Made by a program: the position numbers and the translations under genes. This document shows, in pieces, positions 14,927-23,258 of a stretch of 64,000 bases of DNA. The notes below the pieces were generated by a model. That model was not told the DNA's origin and did not search any database. It saw only the letters and a list, made by a program, of their open reading frames with translations. Numbering within the stretch: position 1 is the first letter of the stretch; the number at the start of each line of letters is the position of its first letter. The DNA is from Sphingomonas alpina (GTDB lineage: Bacteria; Pseudomonadota; Alphaproteobacteria; Sphingomonadales; Sphingomonadaceae), in contig NZ_CP061038.1 of assembly GCF_014490665.1 (NCBI RefSeq), positions 2,976,001-3,040,000 on the forward strand. Reading direction: 5' to 3'.

Positions 14927-17529
14927 CAGAACTTGGCCGATATGCCGGCGTAGAAGGTTCGACCATAACGCTCGTTCTGGATGATCCAGTCCTTATGCCC
15001 GCCCTGATACTGGCGTGTCGGTTCGTCGGTCAGGTTTTGCGCTTCCGCGAACAGGCGGATACCGTCGAACACCGCAAAGCTCGCCTTGGCATCGAGGCGG
15101 CGCAGATCGTCATTATACTGATCCTGGAAGGACTGGTCGCCAGTGGAGAGCAAGGCGTAGCCGGTATTGTGATAGGCGATCGACGCCTCGACCGGACCGC
15201 GCTGATAGAAGAGTTCCGCGCCGTAGAGATATTTCGACTGGCTCGGGAAGGTCGAGGTCCGGCCGCTCGGCAAGCGCAGGGTTGAATCGGTCAGCGTGGC
15301 GTTCAGTTGAATGCCGAACCCCGACAACAGGCCCGGCAGAAAGGTGAATTGCTGCTGGAATTGCGCCTCGATGCCGATGATGTCGCCCTTGTCGGCGTTG
15401 AGCGGCTGGGAGACTTTAAGGATCGGATAAAGCGCGCCGTTATAAGTCGTGTTGGTCAGGGTCAGCGTCTGGCCGAAGATCGGATTTTTGATCCGCTTGG
15501 CGAACACCCCGATGCTCAGCAAGCCGCCCTTGGCGAAATACCATTCACCGGTCGCATCGAAATTATCGGCGCGATAGGGCTTCAGGTTGGGGTTGCCCAG
15601 TGACAGCGTCGGGTTAGCCGCCACGGTCGTATCCAGCGAACCGCCAGGCGACAGATTGGCATATTCGGGCCGGCCGAGGCTCCGCGAATAAGCGAGGCGG
15701 AACACCGTCGTATCCGACGGGCGGATACGCACCACCAGCGATGGCAGGAAATCATCATAGCTGCGCGTCTGGCTGATCGGCGTGACGATCGTCGTCCCGG
15801 TCCGCAACTGGAAGCCGGTAATGTCCAGCCTGGTATGTTCGAAGCGCAACCCCGGCGTCACAGTCACCGCGCCGCGCGTCCAGTTGGCCATCGCATAGGC
15901 GGCGCTGACATCCTCCGACAATGAGAAGTCGCTGAGCGTCGCATTGGCCAGCGATGTCGCGCTGTTATAAACGAAATAGGGGCTCGCCAGATTGGCGTTG
16001 GTGAACGCCTGCATCGCCACCGGATCGATCGTCGGGCTGTTGAGATAGCCGTGATCGAGGTTCGATCCGTCGGGATAGACATAGACGTTGCCGCCGCCGA
16101 GATTGAACTGGCCAAGCGTGAAGCGCGTCGCGAGATTGCTGCCGCGATCATAGACATCGTTATTGGCATCGAATTCGCGATTGGTGCCGCGATATTTCAC
16201 GCCCGCCTTGACGAAATCCTCTCCGCCCAGATCATAGGTAGCGTCGAACTTGCCCTGCCAGATCGTCTCGACACCCTTTTGGTGCGAATAGGTATATTGC
16301 CGAAACTGCATCTGTGCCGGGGTGCATTCGGTGACCGGCGTGGCCGAATAGATTTCATTGGTAAAGTTGAAATTGACCGGGCCGGTGTTGCAGCGGAACT
16401 GCCAGATCGGAAACTGGTCAAGCACCTCGTTGCGGCTGCGCGCGCCGACATAATCGAGCTTGAGCGCACCGAGTTCGGTCGATCCACCGATCATGCCGGT
16501 CAGCACGGTCTTCGCCTTGTAATCGAGCCGCAGATCCTCGCGCCGCTCCGGGCCGGAGCCGGCGGCGCCGGTCGCGGCGCTGGCCACGCCCGGAGTCGTG
16601 CCGGTCAGGCCATCGGCGTTGAAGCTGTAGGGCGTCAGCGTGAAATCGAGCCGATAGCGGCCGCGCACCTCATCCTCGATGAACTTGCTGTAAACGCCGC
16701 GAATGAAGAAAGTTTGCGTATCGCTGGGATGCCAGTCGAACGAACCACTCGCCCCAAGGCGGCGGCGATCAAGCTGATATTCGGTATATTTGATGTTGTC
16801 CGGCACGGCGCCGCGCGCAGCGCCTGCCACCGGCTTCCAATTGTCGGGATAAAAGCCTTCGCTGACAAAATCACGGTTGGAATAGCTCGCGCCGAGCACC
16901 AGGCCGAACTGCTCATCAGCGCCGAAGCGTGTCGCGATGCTGAGATCGCCCTGCACCGGCACCTTCTTGTTGATCTCCTGATAGCCCGCCTTGGCGCTGC
17001 CCGCGATCGAGAAGCGGTCCTTGAAGTCGAACGCCGTCTGGGTAACGAGATTGATCGCGCCACCAACTCCCTGCCCGTCCATATCGGCGGTCTTGACCTT
17101 GGCCACCTCGACCCGGTTGAGTAGCTGGCCGGACACGATGTCGAGCGGTAGCGAGCGGGTGGTGCCGTCGGGATTGCCGATCTCGATACCGTTCAGCGTG
17201 TAGTTGTTGAGCGCTGACGGAACGCCGCGGATCGCCACATAACGACCCTCGCCCTGATCATAGGTCACCCCAACACCAGGCAAATGCTCGACCACCTCGG
17301 CGACGTTGCGGTCGGGCAGGCGACCGATCTCGTCGGCGGCGGCGACATCCAATATGCCGATCGCATGGCGCTTCAGATCAATCGCGCGCTCCTGTTGCGC
17401 GCGCTGTCCGGTGACGACGATATCTTCATCGGCCTGATCAACCATCGGCGCATCCTGCGCATCGGCCTGACCGGCGGAGGTTCCGGAAATCGCAAAAGCG
17501 ATTGCGGTGGCGAAAATCCTGCGATTCAT
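14926..17529 (-). CDS. TonB-dependent receptor (Caulobacter/sphingomonad type)
   Basis: An 867-residue outer membrane receptor with a signal peptide (MNRRIFATAIAFAISGTSAG, cleavage near ADAQ), a TonB-box-like DEDIVVTGQ, a plug domain (DRNVAEVVEHLPGVGVTYDQ, then YVAIRGVPSALNNYTLNGIE) and a long barrel ending GRTFYAGISAKF. The plug pattern is that of the large receptor class that often imports carbohydrates or organic ligands in Caulobacter and sphingomonads. The ligand cannot be assigned. The next gene overlaps by one base and encodes a secreted protein, so they form a pair. Confidence 0.9.
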   Translation of the reverse strand: MNRRIFATAIAFAISGTSAGQADAQDAPMVDQADEDIVVTGQRAQQERAIDLKRHAIGILDVAAADEIGRLPDRNVAEVVEHLPGVGVTYDQGEGRYVAIRGVPSALNNYTLNGIEIGNPDGTTRSLPLDIVSGQLLNRVEVAKVKTADMDGQGVGGAINLVTQTAFDFKDRFSIAGSAKAGYQEINKKVPVQGDLSIATRFGADEQFGLVLGASYSNRDFVSEGFYPDNWKPVAGAARGAVPDNIKYTEYQLDRRRLGASGSFDWHPSDTQTFFIRGVYSKFIEDEVRGRYRLDFTLTPYSFNADGLTGTTPGVASAATGAAGSGPERREDLRLDYKAKTVLTGMIGGSTELGALKLDYVGARSRNEVLDQFPIWQFRCNTGPVNFNFTNEIYSATPVTECTPAQMQFRQYTYSHQKGVETIWQGKFDATYDLGGEDFVKAGVKYRGTNREFDANNDVYDRGSNLATRFTLGQFNLGGGNVYVYPDGSNLDHGYLNSPTIDPVAMQAFTNANLASPYFVYNSATSLANATLSDFSLSEDVSAAYAMANWTRGAVTVTPGLRFEHTRLDITGFQLRTGTTIVTPISQTRSYDDFLPSLVVRIRPSDTTVFRLAYSRSLGRPEYANLSPGGSLDTTVAANPTLSLGNPNLKPYRADNFDATGEWYFAKGGLLSIGVFAKRIKNPIFGQTLTLTNTTYNGALYPILKVSQPLNADKGDIIGIEAQFQQQFTFLPGLLSGFGIQLNATLTDSTLRLPSGRTSTFPSQSKYLYGAELFYQRGPVEASIAYHNTGYALLSTGDQSFQDQYNDDLRRLDAKASFAVFDGIRLFAEAQNLTDEPTRQYQGGHKDWIIQNERYGRTFYAGISAKF

Positions 17530-17933
17530 CTGCGTATCCCCATCGAGTTGAGGGGGCGCTAGCGTCGCTCGGCGACACTATGAGGAAAGAAAGGTTACAT
17601 AATAAGGACAATTCGGCATCCGACTGGATGCGGACGCCCCTCCGGCGGCGACTTCCTCCGGCAGCAATTCCGTGCCGATCTACGCCTGTATGGAGCAGAA
17701 TATCGATCGCCCAAAGCCGCATCAGGCTGAAGGTAGCGTCAACCCGGGTCTGGGCCGCGACATCGACGTGCGGTCCTGTGGTGGCGAGATTCTCTTCGAG
17801 ATACGCGATACCGACGGTGCCGAGGGCCGGCATGACATAGTCGCCACGCGGGGAGTGTGAACGGCCCGACCTGTCGCATGGGAAGCGTCAGCGATGCTGG
17901 TCGAGCCCCAAATCCGGGAAGCCAGTCCGCCCC
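17530..17933. other. 404-bp stretch with no recognised gene
   Basis: It holds the promoter side of the TonB receptor and the 3' side of the tetR-type gene. The minus strand around 17650-17835 has coding-like composition (frame reading MPALGTVGIAYLEENLATTG) but no start, length or family I can support, and it runs into the receptor start in another frame. It may be a gene relic. Confidence 0.35.
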
Positions 17934-18590
17934 CTAGCCCATGACCAGAACGGGGAGCAGGCGCGACATCAGCTTGCGACCGGCATCCGAATCCTGATCA
18001 AGCATGCCGCGCAGATGCGGTCCGATCACTGCATCGCCGAAGGCGGCGATCGCGATCAGCAGCACGATCGACCGGATACGTTCATCGGCTTCCGGATCGC
18101 TGGCATATTTCTCCTTCACCGCTGCAACCAGATCGAGCACCGCCTGACGGATCGGTTCGAGATGATCGACCTCGCGCGTCAGCACGAGCCACGCCGCAAG
18201 CTGACCTGCACCGCCTTCGTCGAATGCGGTCCAGACCTGGTCGATCAGGATGCTCGGCGCCGCCGCGTCGGTCCGCAAATGGCTCACCGCATCGTCGAGC
18301 GCCCCGGCCAGATCTCGGATCATCGATCCCATCAACGCAGTCTGCAACCCGGCTGCCGATCCGAAATGATGGATCACATTGGTATGCGACATGCCGATCT
18401 TCTTGCCGACCCCGGCCAGCGTGACCGCTGCGGGTCCCTCGCTGAGCAGCAGTTCGCGGGCGGCAGTCAGCCCTTCGTTGCGCGCCTCGTCCGAATGACG
18501 TTTCCGCCGCTTCTCGCGTACCGGCGTGTCACCCCTACCCAAACTCGCATCCTCCCCAAAATCCGTCTCACGGGCAGCACCCCTGCCCAA
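17934..18590 (-). CDS. TetR-family transcriptional regulator
   Basis: A 218-residue TetR regulator. The HTH lies at ~residues 45-90 (LLLSEGPAAVTLAGVGKKIG, then MSHTNVIHHFGSAAGLQTAL) after a charged N-terminal extension, followed by an all-helical ligand domain. The first ~28 residues are atypical, so the true start may be an internal codon. No obvious divergent target gene exists: the upstream side holds repeats and a tRNA gene. Confidence 0.82.
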   Translation of the reverse strand: MGRGAARETDFGEDASLGRGDTPVREKRRKRHSDEARNEGLTAARELLLSEGPAAVTLAGVGKKIGMSHTNVIHHFGSAAGLQTALMGSMIRDLAGALDDAVSHLRTDAAAPSILIDQVWTAFDEGGAGQLAAWLVLTREVDHLEPIRQAVLDLVAAVKEKYASDPEADERIRSIVLLIAIAAFGDAVIGPHLRGMLDQDSDAGRKLMSRLLPVLVMG

Positions 18591-18663
18591 GTCTTACGAT
18601 CAGGTTAAGGGATCGCCCCGACTTTCACAAATGTTCATATGAGAGCCACAATAGCGCAACATC

Positions 18664-18711
18664 CCGATTGGGGACCCGGCCGATTGGGGACACGGCCGAT
18701 TGGGAACCTGG
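18664..18711. repeat. Three tandem 16-bp repeats
   Basis: The unit CCGATTGGGGACNCGG occurs at 18664, 18680 and 18696 in exact 16-bp register; the third copy has drifted (GGGAACCTGG). It lies ~95 bases from the 3' end of tRNA-Val. No function assigned. Confidence 0.75.
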
Positions 18712-18803
18712 CTGACGGGAAGCGGGGGGACCAACGATTTATCCGGCGGTCGGCCTGACGACCATCGGTGCGCGGGGGTATCGCGCGGTCGTTCAGGAGG
18801 AAA

Positions 18804-18879
18804 TGGTGGGCGTGGCAAGGATTGAACTTGCGACCCCTGCGATGTCAACACAGTGCTCTACCACTGAGCTACACGCCCA
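18804..18879 (-). tRNA. tRNA-Val (GAC anticodon)
   Basis: Read on the minus strand: acceptor TGGGCGT pairs with ACGCCCA, the D arm is GCTCAGTGGTAGAGC, the anticodon stem CTGTG/CGCAG holds loop TTGACAT with anticodon GAC (valine), and the T arm is GCAAG-TTCAATC-CTTGC. CCA is encoded at the 3' end (18804-18806), giving 76 nt in total. Confidence 0.95.
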
Positions 18880-18924
18880 CGCGAGTTGCGCGCTCTAGCG
18901 AGGCTTTTCGCCCCGCGCAAGCGT

Positions 18925-19302
18925 TCAAAGGCCGCCGGTGGCGCTTTCTTTCTCGAACATCCGGTCGACCTCCAGGACGAGGTCGCGCAGATGGAACGGT
19001 TTGGACAAGACGCGCGCCTGCGGCATCTGCTTGCCCGCCTTGAGCGTGACAGCGGCAAAGCCAGTGATGAACATAACGCGCAGATCGGGGACCATCTCAC
19101 CCGCACGCTGCGCGAGTTCGATGCCGTCCATCTCCGGCATGACGATGTCGGTCAGCAACAGGTCGAAATGCTCATTCTCAAGCAAAGGAATTGCCGCGGT
19201 GCCGCGATCCACCGCGCTGACGGCATAGCCCGACCGTTCGAGCGCACGCGTCAGATACTCGCGCATCACCCGGTCGTCCTCGGCCAGCAGAATCCTGATC
19301 AT
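18925..19302 (-). CDS. cpdR: Single-domain response regulator, CpdR type
   Basis: A 125-residue stand-alone receiver domain: acidic pocket E8/D9/D10, phosphoacceptor D52 in LLLTDIVMPEMDGIEL, the switch region VMFITGFAAV and conserved Lys in VLSKPFHLRDLV. The whole pattern matches CpdR of Caulobacter and other alphaproteobacteria, which when unphosphorylated directs the ClpXP protease to cell-cycle substrates and is controlled by the CckA-ChpT phosphorelay. That role is inferred from homology. No kinase is adjacent. Confidence 0.85.
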   Translation of the reverse strand: MIRILLAEDDRVMREYLTRALERSGYAVSAVDRGTAAIPLLENEHFDLLLTDIVMPEMDGIELAQRAGEMVPDLRVMFITGFAAVTLKAGKQMPQARVLSKPFHLRDLVLEVDRMFEKESATGGL

Positions 19303-19422
19303 TTCGGTCCCACTCGATTACCCACCCGATTTCGGAAGATCCTTCTTAGCGCAAAGCCCTTAAGAATTTCCAGCCCGCGACGTGGATTGCGGTCCGAAAG
19401 CCCCGCCTCTACGGTAACGGCG

Positions 19423-20271
19423 ATGGCCATCGCCGCCCCGTCTTTCGATCTCTACGGTTCGCTTGAGCCGGCCAGTCCCATAATCCTGTCCGTACCGCAT
19501 GCCGGGCGCGACTATCCGCTGGCGTTGCGCGCTGCGATCCGCGTTCCGCTGGCCGGGCTGCGGCCACTTGAGGACCGGCATATCGATGCAGTGGCGCTTG
19601 CGGCACGCGGCGACGAAACGATGCTGGTACAGCGCCACGCGCGGGCCTGGATCGACCTCAATCGCGGTGAAGACGAGCGCGATCCGCATATCGATGGCGG
19701 CGCCGACCGACGCGCCATGGGCATGCAATCGGCCAAACTGCGCGGCGGCCTCGGGCTGATCCCCCGTCGTCTGGCCAGCACGGGCGAAATCTGGCAGCGC
19801 AAGCTGGACAGCGAAGAAGTGATGGGCCGGATCGCGGGCGATCACCGGCCCTACCATGACCTGCTCGCCCGGCTGCTGGTGACGGCCCGGGCGCGTTTCG
19901 GAGTGGCGGTGCTCCTCGACATACACTCGATGCCGCCGCTCGAGTCGGGCACCGGAATCGTGTTCGGCGACCGGTTCGGGCGATCGGCGGCAGCGCGTTT
20001 CGTCCATCGGCTTGAGGCCGAAGCAATGGCGGCGGGCATGACCGGGGCAGTCAACACGCCCTATGCCGGAGGACATATTCTCGATCGTCACGCGGCCCCC
20101 GGAAAGGGCATTCACGCCGTGCAGATCGAGTTCGACCGCGCACTCTATCTCGATGAGGCACTCGACGGGCCTGGAAGCGGATTATCGCAAACCGCGCAAC
20201 TGTTGCGCCGGATGATCGACGCGCTCGCCGACGAGGCGCTCGCCATACCGGCAACGCTCGCCGCGGAATAA
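19423..20271 (+). CDS. N-formylglutamate amidohydrolase family protein
   Basis: A 282-residue member of the FGase family, which hydrolyses N-formyl-glutamate or related N-acyl amino acids; the family has a zinc-dependent carboxypeptidase-like fold. Family segments are present: IILSVPHAGRDYP, WIDLNRGEDERDP, VLLDIHSMPP (metal-binding region), and the C-terminal IHAVQIEFDRALYLDE. The ATG at 19423 starts the recognisable domain; the longer open frame upstream runs antisense through cpdR and is not real. No hut genes are nearby, so a role in histidine breakdown is not supported by context. Confidence 0.85.
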   Translation: MAIAAPSFDLYGSLEPASPIILSVPHAGRDYPLALRAAIRVPLAGLRPLEDRHIDAVALAARGDETMLVQRHARAWIDLNRGEDERDPHIDGGADRRAMGMQSAKLRGGLGLIPRRLASTGEIWQRKLDSEEVMGRIAGDHRPYHDLLARLLVTARARFGVAVLLDIHSMPPLESGTGIVFGDRFGRSAAARFVHRLEAEAMAAGMTGAVNTPYAGGHILDRHAAPGKGIHAVQIEFDRALYLDEALDGPGSGLSQTAQLLRRMIDALADEALAIPATLAAE

Positions 20272-20287
20272 CCCGTTCCAGCGACAT

Positions 20288-20320
20288 AAAAAAACCACCC
20301 CGGGCATACGCCCGAGGTGG
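20288..20320 (-). terminator. Rho-independent terminator of the candidate sRNA
   Basis: The stem CCACCTCGGGC/GCCCGGGGTGG (minus strand, four-base loop) is followed directly by TTTTTTT. It is the strongest intrinsic terminator signal in the window and is oriented for the sRNA. Confidence 0.88.
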
Positions 20321-20392
20321 CCAAGGTTCAGGGAGGAGATACACCCGAGGGTGTATCGCGAGGCTACGCGAAAGGGGGGACACGAGCCTCGT
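20288..20392 (-). ncRNA. Candidate small RNA, alpha-r14/suhB-like
   Basis: On the minus strand, an orphan promoter is followed by about 105 nt with no reading frame but three adjacent stems: CGAGGCT/AGCCTCG (20391-20359) with a C6 loop; GATACACCC/GGGTGTATC (20358-20339); and, after a single-stranded CTCCTCCCTGAACC, a GC-rich terminator stem with seven Ts. The CUCCUCCC anti-Shine-Dalgarno motif and the terminator form resemble the alphaproteobacterial alpha-r14 (suhB, MmgR) sRNA family, as I recall it. Such RNAs base-pair with ribosome-binding sites, usually with Hfq. Family membership needs a covariance-model search. Confidence 0.75.
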
Positions 20393-20398
20393 GAAGCA

Positions 20399-20427
20399 GA
20401 TATAGGTAAGGGGTTTTGGGGGTTCAA
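20399..20427 (-). promoter_or_regulatory. Sigma-70-type promoter of the candidate sRNA
   Basis: Minus strand: TTGAAC (-35, 20427-20422) and TATATC (-10, 20404-20399) are separated by exactly 17 bases. Initiation is predicted near 20392, at the foot of the first sRNA stem. Confidence 0.7.
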
Positions 20428-20531
20428 GGGGTTTTTGACGGCAATAAAACATAACGCGATGGGAGGAGTATTTGCGGTCGCGTCGGCCTGAATATCCCGC
20501 GTCATCCGTAGGACGACACGGGATATCCGGT

Positions 20532-20861
20532 TCAGTGACGACCATCGTTGAGCGCGAGTTGCGGCTGGCGCGCGCCATCGATTGCCAGCGACCGTCGCGC
20601 AGCGATCTGGGCAATCGTTTCCTTGCGGCAACGGCGCAGATCGTTCTGGCCCGCAAGGTCGAAGTCCGATGCCCAGCCACAAGCCTGGCGAACCGCCCGG
20701 TCGATCCGGCGATCCAGCGCCCTGACACCGCGGGCGGTGCCCAGGTCGAGATCGGCATAGCTCACGACCTGCGGGCTGGCGCCAAGCTCGGCATCCTGAG
20801 CGAAAGCGGGCGCGACGAAAGTCCCGGCGGCCATGGCCGCCAGCGTGATAAGAATCTTCAT
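20532..20861 (-). CDS. UrrA-family secreted protein
   Basis: A 109-residue exported protein: signal peptide MKILITLAAMAAGTFVAPAFA/QD, then the family pattern VSYADLDLGTARGVRALDRRIDRAV, one Cys in RQACG and one in DLRRCRKETI that may form a disulphide. Small UrrA-family proteins are common in sphingomonads and their function is unknown. The ATG at 20861 is favoured because GGAG lies 7 bases upstream, whereas the ATG two codons earlier is too close to it. Confidence 0.78.
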   Translation of the reverse strand: MKILITLAAMAAGTFVAPAFAQDAELGASPQVVSYADLDLGTARGVRALDRRIDRAVRQACGWASDFDLAGQNDLRRCRKETIAQIAARRSLAIDGARQPQLALNDGRH

Positions 20862-20981
20862 GTCCATTCTCCGAAACGATGAGGTCTTCGGCACCGGTGC
20901 AAGATCTTTATACGCCCGCCACATCACGTTTGACGAACAACGATGTTGCACTGCCGTTATGCAAAAGTGCAGAACAGGCTC

Positions 20982-21887
20982 ATGATCGACTGGAATGACG
21001 TACGGCATTTCCTGGCAGTGGCCGATTCGGGCAGCACGCTGTCTGCCGGCCGGGCATTGCGAGTCAGCCAGACGACGGTGGCACGACGCATATCTGCGCT
21101 GGAGGGCGCACTAGCCGTTACCTTGTTCGAGCGCAGCCCGGCCGGATATCGCCTGACGGAGGCCGGCGCGGACCTCGTCGCACATGCCCGCAAGGTCGAA
21201 CGCGCGGTCCAGTCGATGACCGACACTGCTGCATCGCAGCAGCGCGAAATCAGCGGCACGGTGCGCGTAACCACGCAGGAAATCTTCGCGGTAACCATTC
21301 TCGCACCGATCCTGCGAGACCTGCATCAGGCGTATCCGGCGATCCGCATCGACCTCGATACCAGCGAAGAAGCGCGCGACCTGGCCGCAGGAGCGGCAGA
21401 TGTGGCGCTTCGCACCGCGATCCGCCCGAGTGGCGCCGGGCTGGTCGGACGACGCCTGTGCGACGATGTATGGACGCTCTATTGCAGCCGCGCCTATGCA
21501 GCCGAGCATGGACGCCCGACGCGGCGCAGCCAGCTGATCGGCCATCCGCTGATCGGGGGCGGAGAAGCGGGTCTGTGGCGCCTGTACCGCGAATGGCTGC
21601 AGGCCAACGACCTGGAAGCGGCGGTCGCGATGCACCATAGCTCGGCGGCGGGATTGCTCGCCGCGGTACGATCGGGCTTCGGCCTGGCCGTCCTGCCCTG
21701 CCTGGTGGCGGACCATGACCCGGACTTGCTCCAGTGCCTGCCACCACTGCGCGACGACACGCATGGCCTGTGGCTGCTGACACATGAGCGGCTGCGGCAC
21801 ACACCGCGCGTCCGCGTGGTGCTCGATTTTCTCGCCGAACGGCTGACGCAGCTCGATCGGGAACGCCTGGCGGCGAGCCGCCCCTAG
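20982..21887 (+). CDS. LysR-family transcriptional regulator
   Basis: A 301-residue LysR protein: HTH in MIDWNDVRHFLAVADSGS and TTVARRISALEGAL, then a substrate-binding-like domain. The start at ATG 20982 matches the normal LysR N-terminus; the frame extends to 20943 but that adds an unlikely stretch. It is divergent from the UrrA-family gene and convergent with the secretion genes. The effector is unknown. Confidence 0.87.
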   Translation: MIDWNDVRHFLAVADSGSTLSAGRALRVSQTTVARRISALEGALAVTLFERSPAGYRLTEAGADLVAHARKVERAVQSMTDTAASQQREISGTVRVTTQEIFAVTILAPILRDLHQAYPAIRIDLDTSEEARDLAAGAADVALRTAIRPSGAGLVGRRLCDDVWTLYCSRAYAAEHGRPTRRSQLIGHPLIGGGEAGLWRLYREWLQANDLEAAVAMHHSSAAGLLAAVRSGFGLAVLPCLVADHDPDLLQCLPPLRDDTHGLWLLTHERLRHTPRVRVVLDFLAERLTQLDRERLAASRP

Positions 21888-21923
21888 CGAGCCGCACACT
21901 TTCAGGAAGCGGCGCTGCAGGCG

Positions 21924-23258
21924 CTATTCGCGCATCGCCCCGAAAGACGCGACGGAGATCGGCTCCATGAAATAGCCGATCAGGGTGCGCTGACCGGTAC
22001 GAACGAGCACCGCGGCGGGCAATCCGGGTTTGAGCAGCCGCTCCGGCACATTTTTCGCCGAGAGAATCTCGACGGTAGCGCTGAAATAGCGCGCCCCGGT
22101 CCGCTGATCGACCAGCGCGTCGGCCGAGATCGTACGCACCACACCCTCGAGCACTGGCGCGGCCTGAAATCCGCCCGCCTCAAGCCGGACGAACGCACGC
22201 TGGCCGCTCCGCACATCATCGGCGTGGTTGGGCGTGATCTGCGCCTCGACGATCAACCGCTGCGACACCGGCACAATATCGAGCAGCGCTTCGCCCGGTC
22301 GGATGACGCCGCCGACCGTGGTTACGGCAAGCCCGACGACCAGACCGTCGACCGGCGCGAGGATTCGTTTGCGTGCCAGGACCTCGCGCGCCGCCGACAG
22401 CTTCTCGGTCAACTGGACGAGTTCCGATTGCACCGAGCGCAGCGCATCGGCCGCCGTCACGCCGCCCTCGCGTTCGACCTGGCTGCGCGCGATCCGCGCT
22501 TCGCTGATCTGTGCCCGCGACCGCGCGGTTTGCGAATTCGCCGCTTCCAGCTGGCCACGCAACTGCGCCGCGGCACGCTGCAGCGCCAGCAGCCGGGGTC
22601 GCGTGGCATAGCCCTTGTCGACAAGCGCCTGGGTATCGCGGATCTCGCGGTCGAGCAGTTCGAGCTGCTCGGCATTGGCAGTCGATTGCGCCGACGAGCC
22701 CCGCGCATCCTGGCCGAGTTGCACGACCCGCTGATCGATCCCGGTTTGTTGTCCGCCCCGCCCTGCCCGCCGCGCGGTAAAGGCCGCCCGCTGCGTCGCG
22801 ATCGCCGACCTGACCGATGGCTCGGACATGCGCGCCAGCAATTCCGGCGGAAAGGCAATCACGCTGGCTCCTGTCAGTTCGGCTTCCCGCGCCGCGCGCT
22901 CGGCGAGCAGCGAATCGAACTGTGCCTGCAACACCTGTACCGCGAGCCGGGCGTCGCCATCGTCGAGCCGGAACAGCAATTGCCCGGCCTTGACCTGCGC
23001 GCCCTCCTTGACGTCGATCTCCTTGACGATTCCGCCATCGAGATGCTGCACGGTCTTGCGCTTGTTCTCGATCCCGATCCGCCCTTCGGCAACAACGCCG
23101 CTGGCGATCGGCACCAGCGCCGACCAGGCGAAGATCAGCGTGATCGTGATGCCCAGGCCGATCGTCAGCAACTTCGTCACGCGCGCAATCGGCTGCGACA
23201 GCGTTTCAGCGAGTGCCTGCCGGTGATCGGCGCTGCGGGGAACCGGGAGGTCCGTCAT
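21924..23258 (-). CDS. Type I secretion periplasmic adaptor (HlyD family)
   Basis: A 444-residue membrane-fusion protein with a single membrane helix near residues 35-55, a biotinyl-lipoyl-like segment (VAEGRIGIENKRKTVQHLDG, then DVKEGAQVKAGQLLF), long coiled-coil hairpin helices in the middle and a C-terminal beta-barrel (RLIVEAQITPNHADDVRSGQ). It would bridge the ABC exporter encoded just upstream (4-base overlap) to an outer membrane TolC-like channel. No such channel is in the window. Confidence 0.9.
   Translation of the reverse strand: MTDLPVPRSADHRQALAETLSQPIARVTKLLTIGLGITITLIFAWSALVPIASGVVAEGRIGIENKRKTVQHLDGGIVKEIDVKEGAQVKAGQLLFRLDDGDARLAVQVLQAQFDSLLAERAAREAELTGASVIAFPPELLARMSEPSVRSAIATQRAAFTARRAGRGGQQTGIDQRVVQLGQDARGSSAQSTANAEQLELLDREIRDTQALVDKGYATRPRLLALQRAAAQLRGQLEAANSQTARSRAQISEARIARSQVEREGGVTAADALRSVQSELVQLTEKLSAAREVLARKRILAPVDGLVVGLAVTTVGGVIRPGEALLDIVPVSQRLIVEAQITPNHADDVRSGQRAFVRLEAGGFQAAPVLEGVVRTISADALVDQRTGARYFSATVEILSAKNVPERLLKPGLPAAVLVRTGQRTLIGYFMEPISVASFGAMRE

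Noticed and set aside
16051..17124. 357-residue open frame on the plus strand opposite the second TonB receptor
   Set aside because: Antisense shadow with no motifs; the receptor on the minus strand is clear.
17438..17833. 131-residue minus-strand frame upstream of the second TonB receptor
   Set aside because: Overlaps the receptor start in another frame. The distal half looks coding-like, but no start codon context or family supports a gene; left as a possible relic only.
18886..19422. N-terminal extension of the N-formylglutamate amidohydrolase frame
   Set aside because: The extension is antisense to cpdR and reaches into the tRNA region; the family domain begins at 19423.
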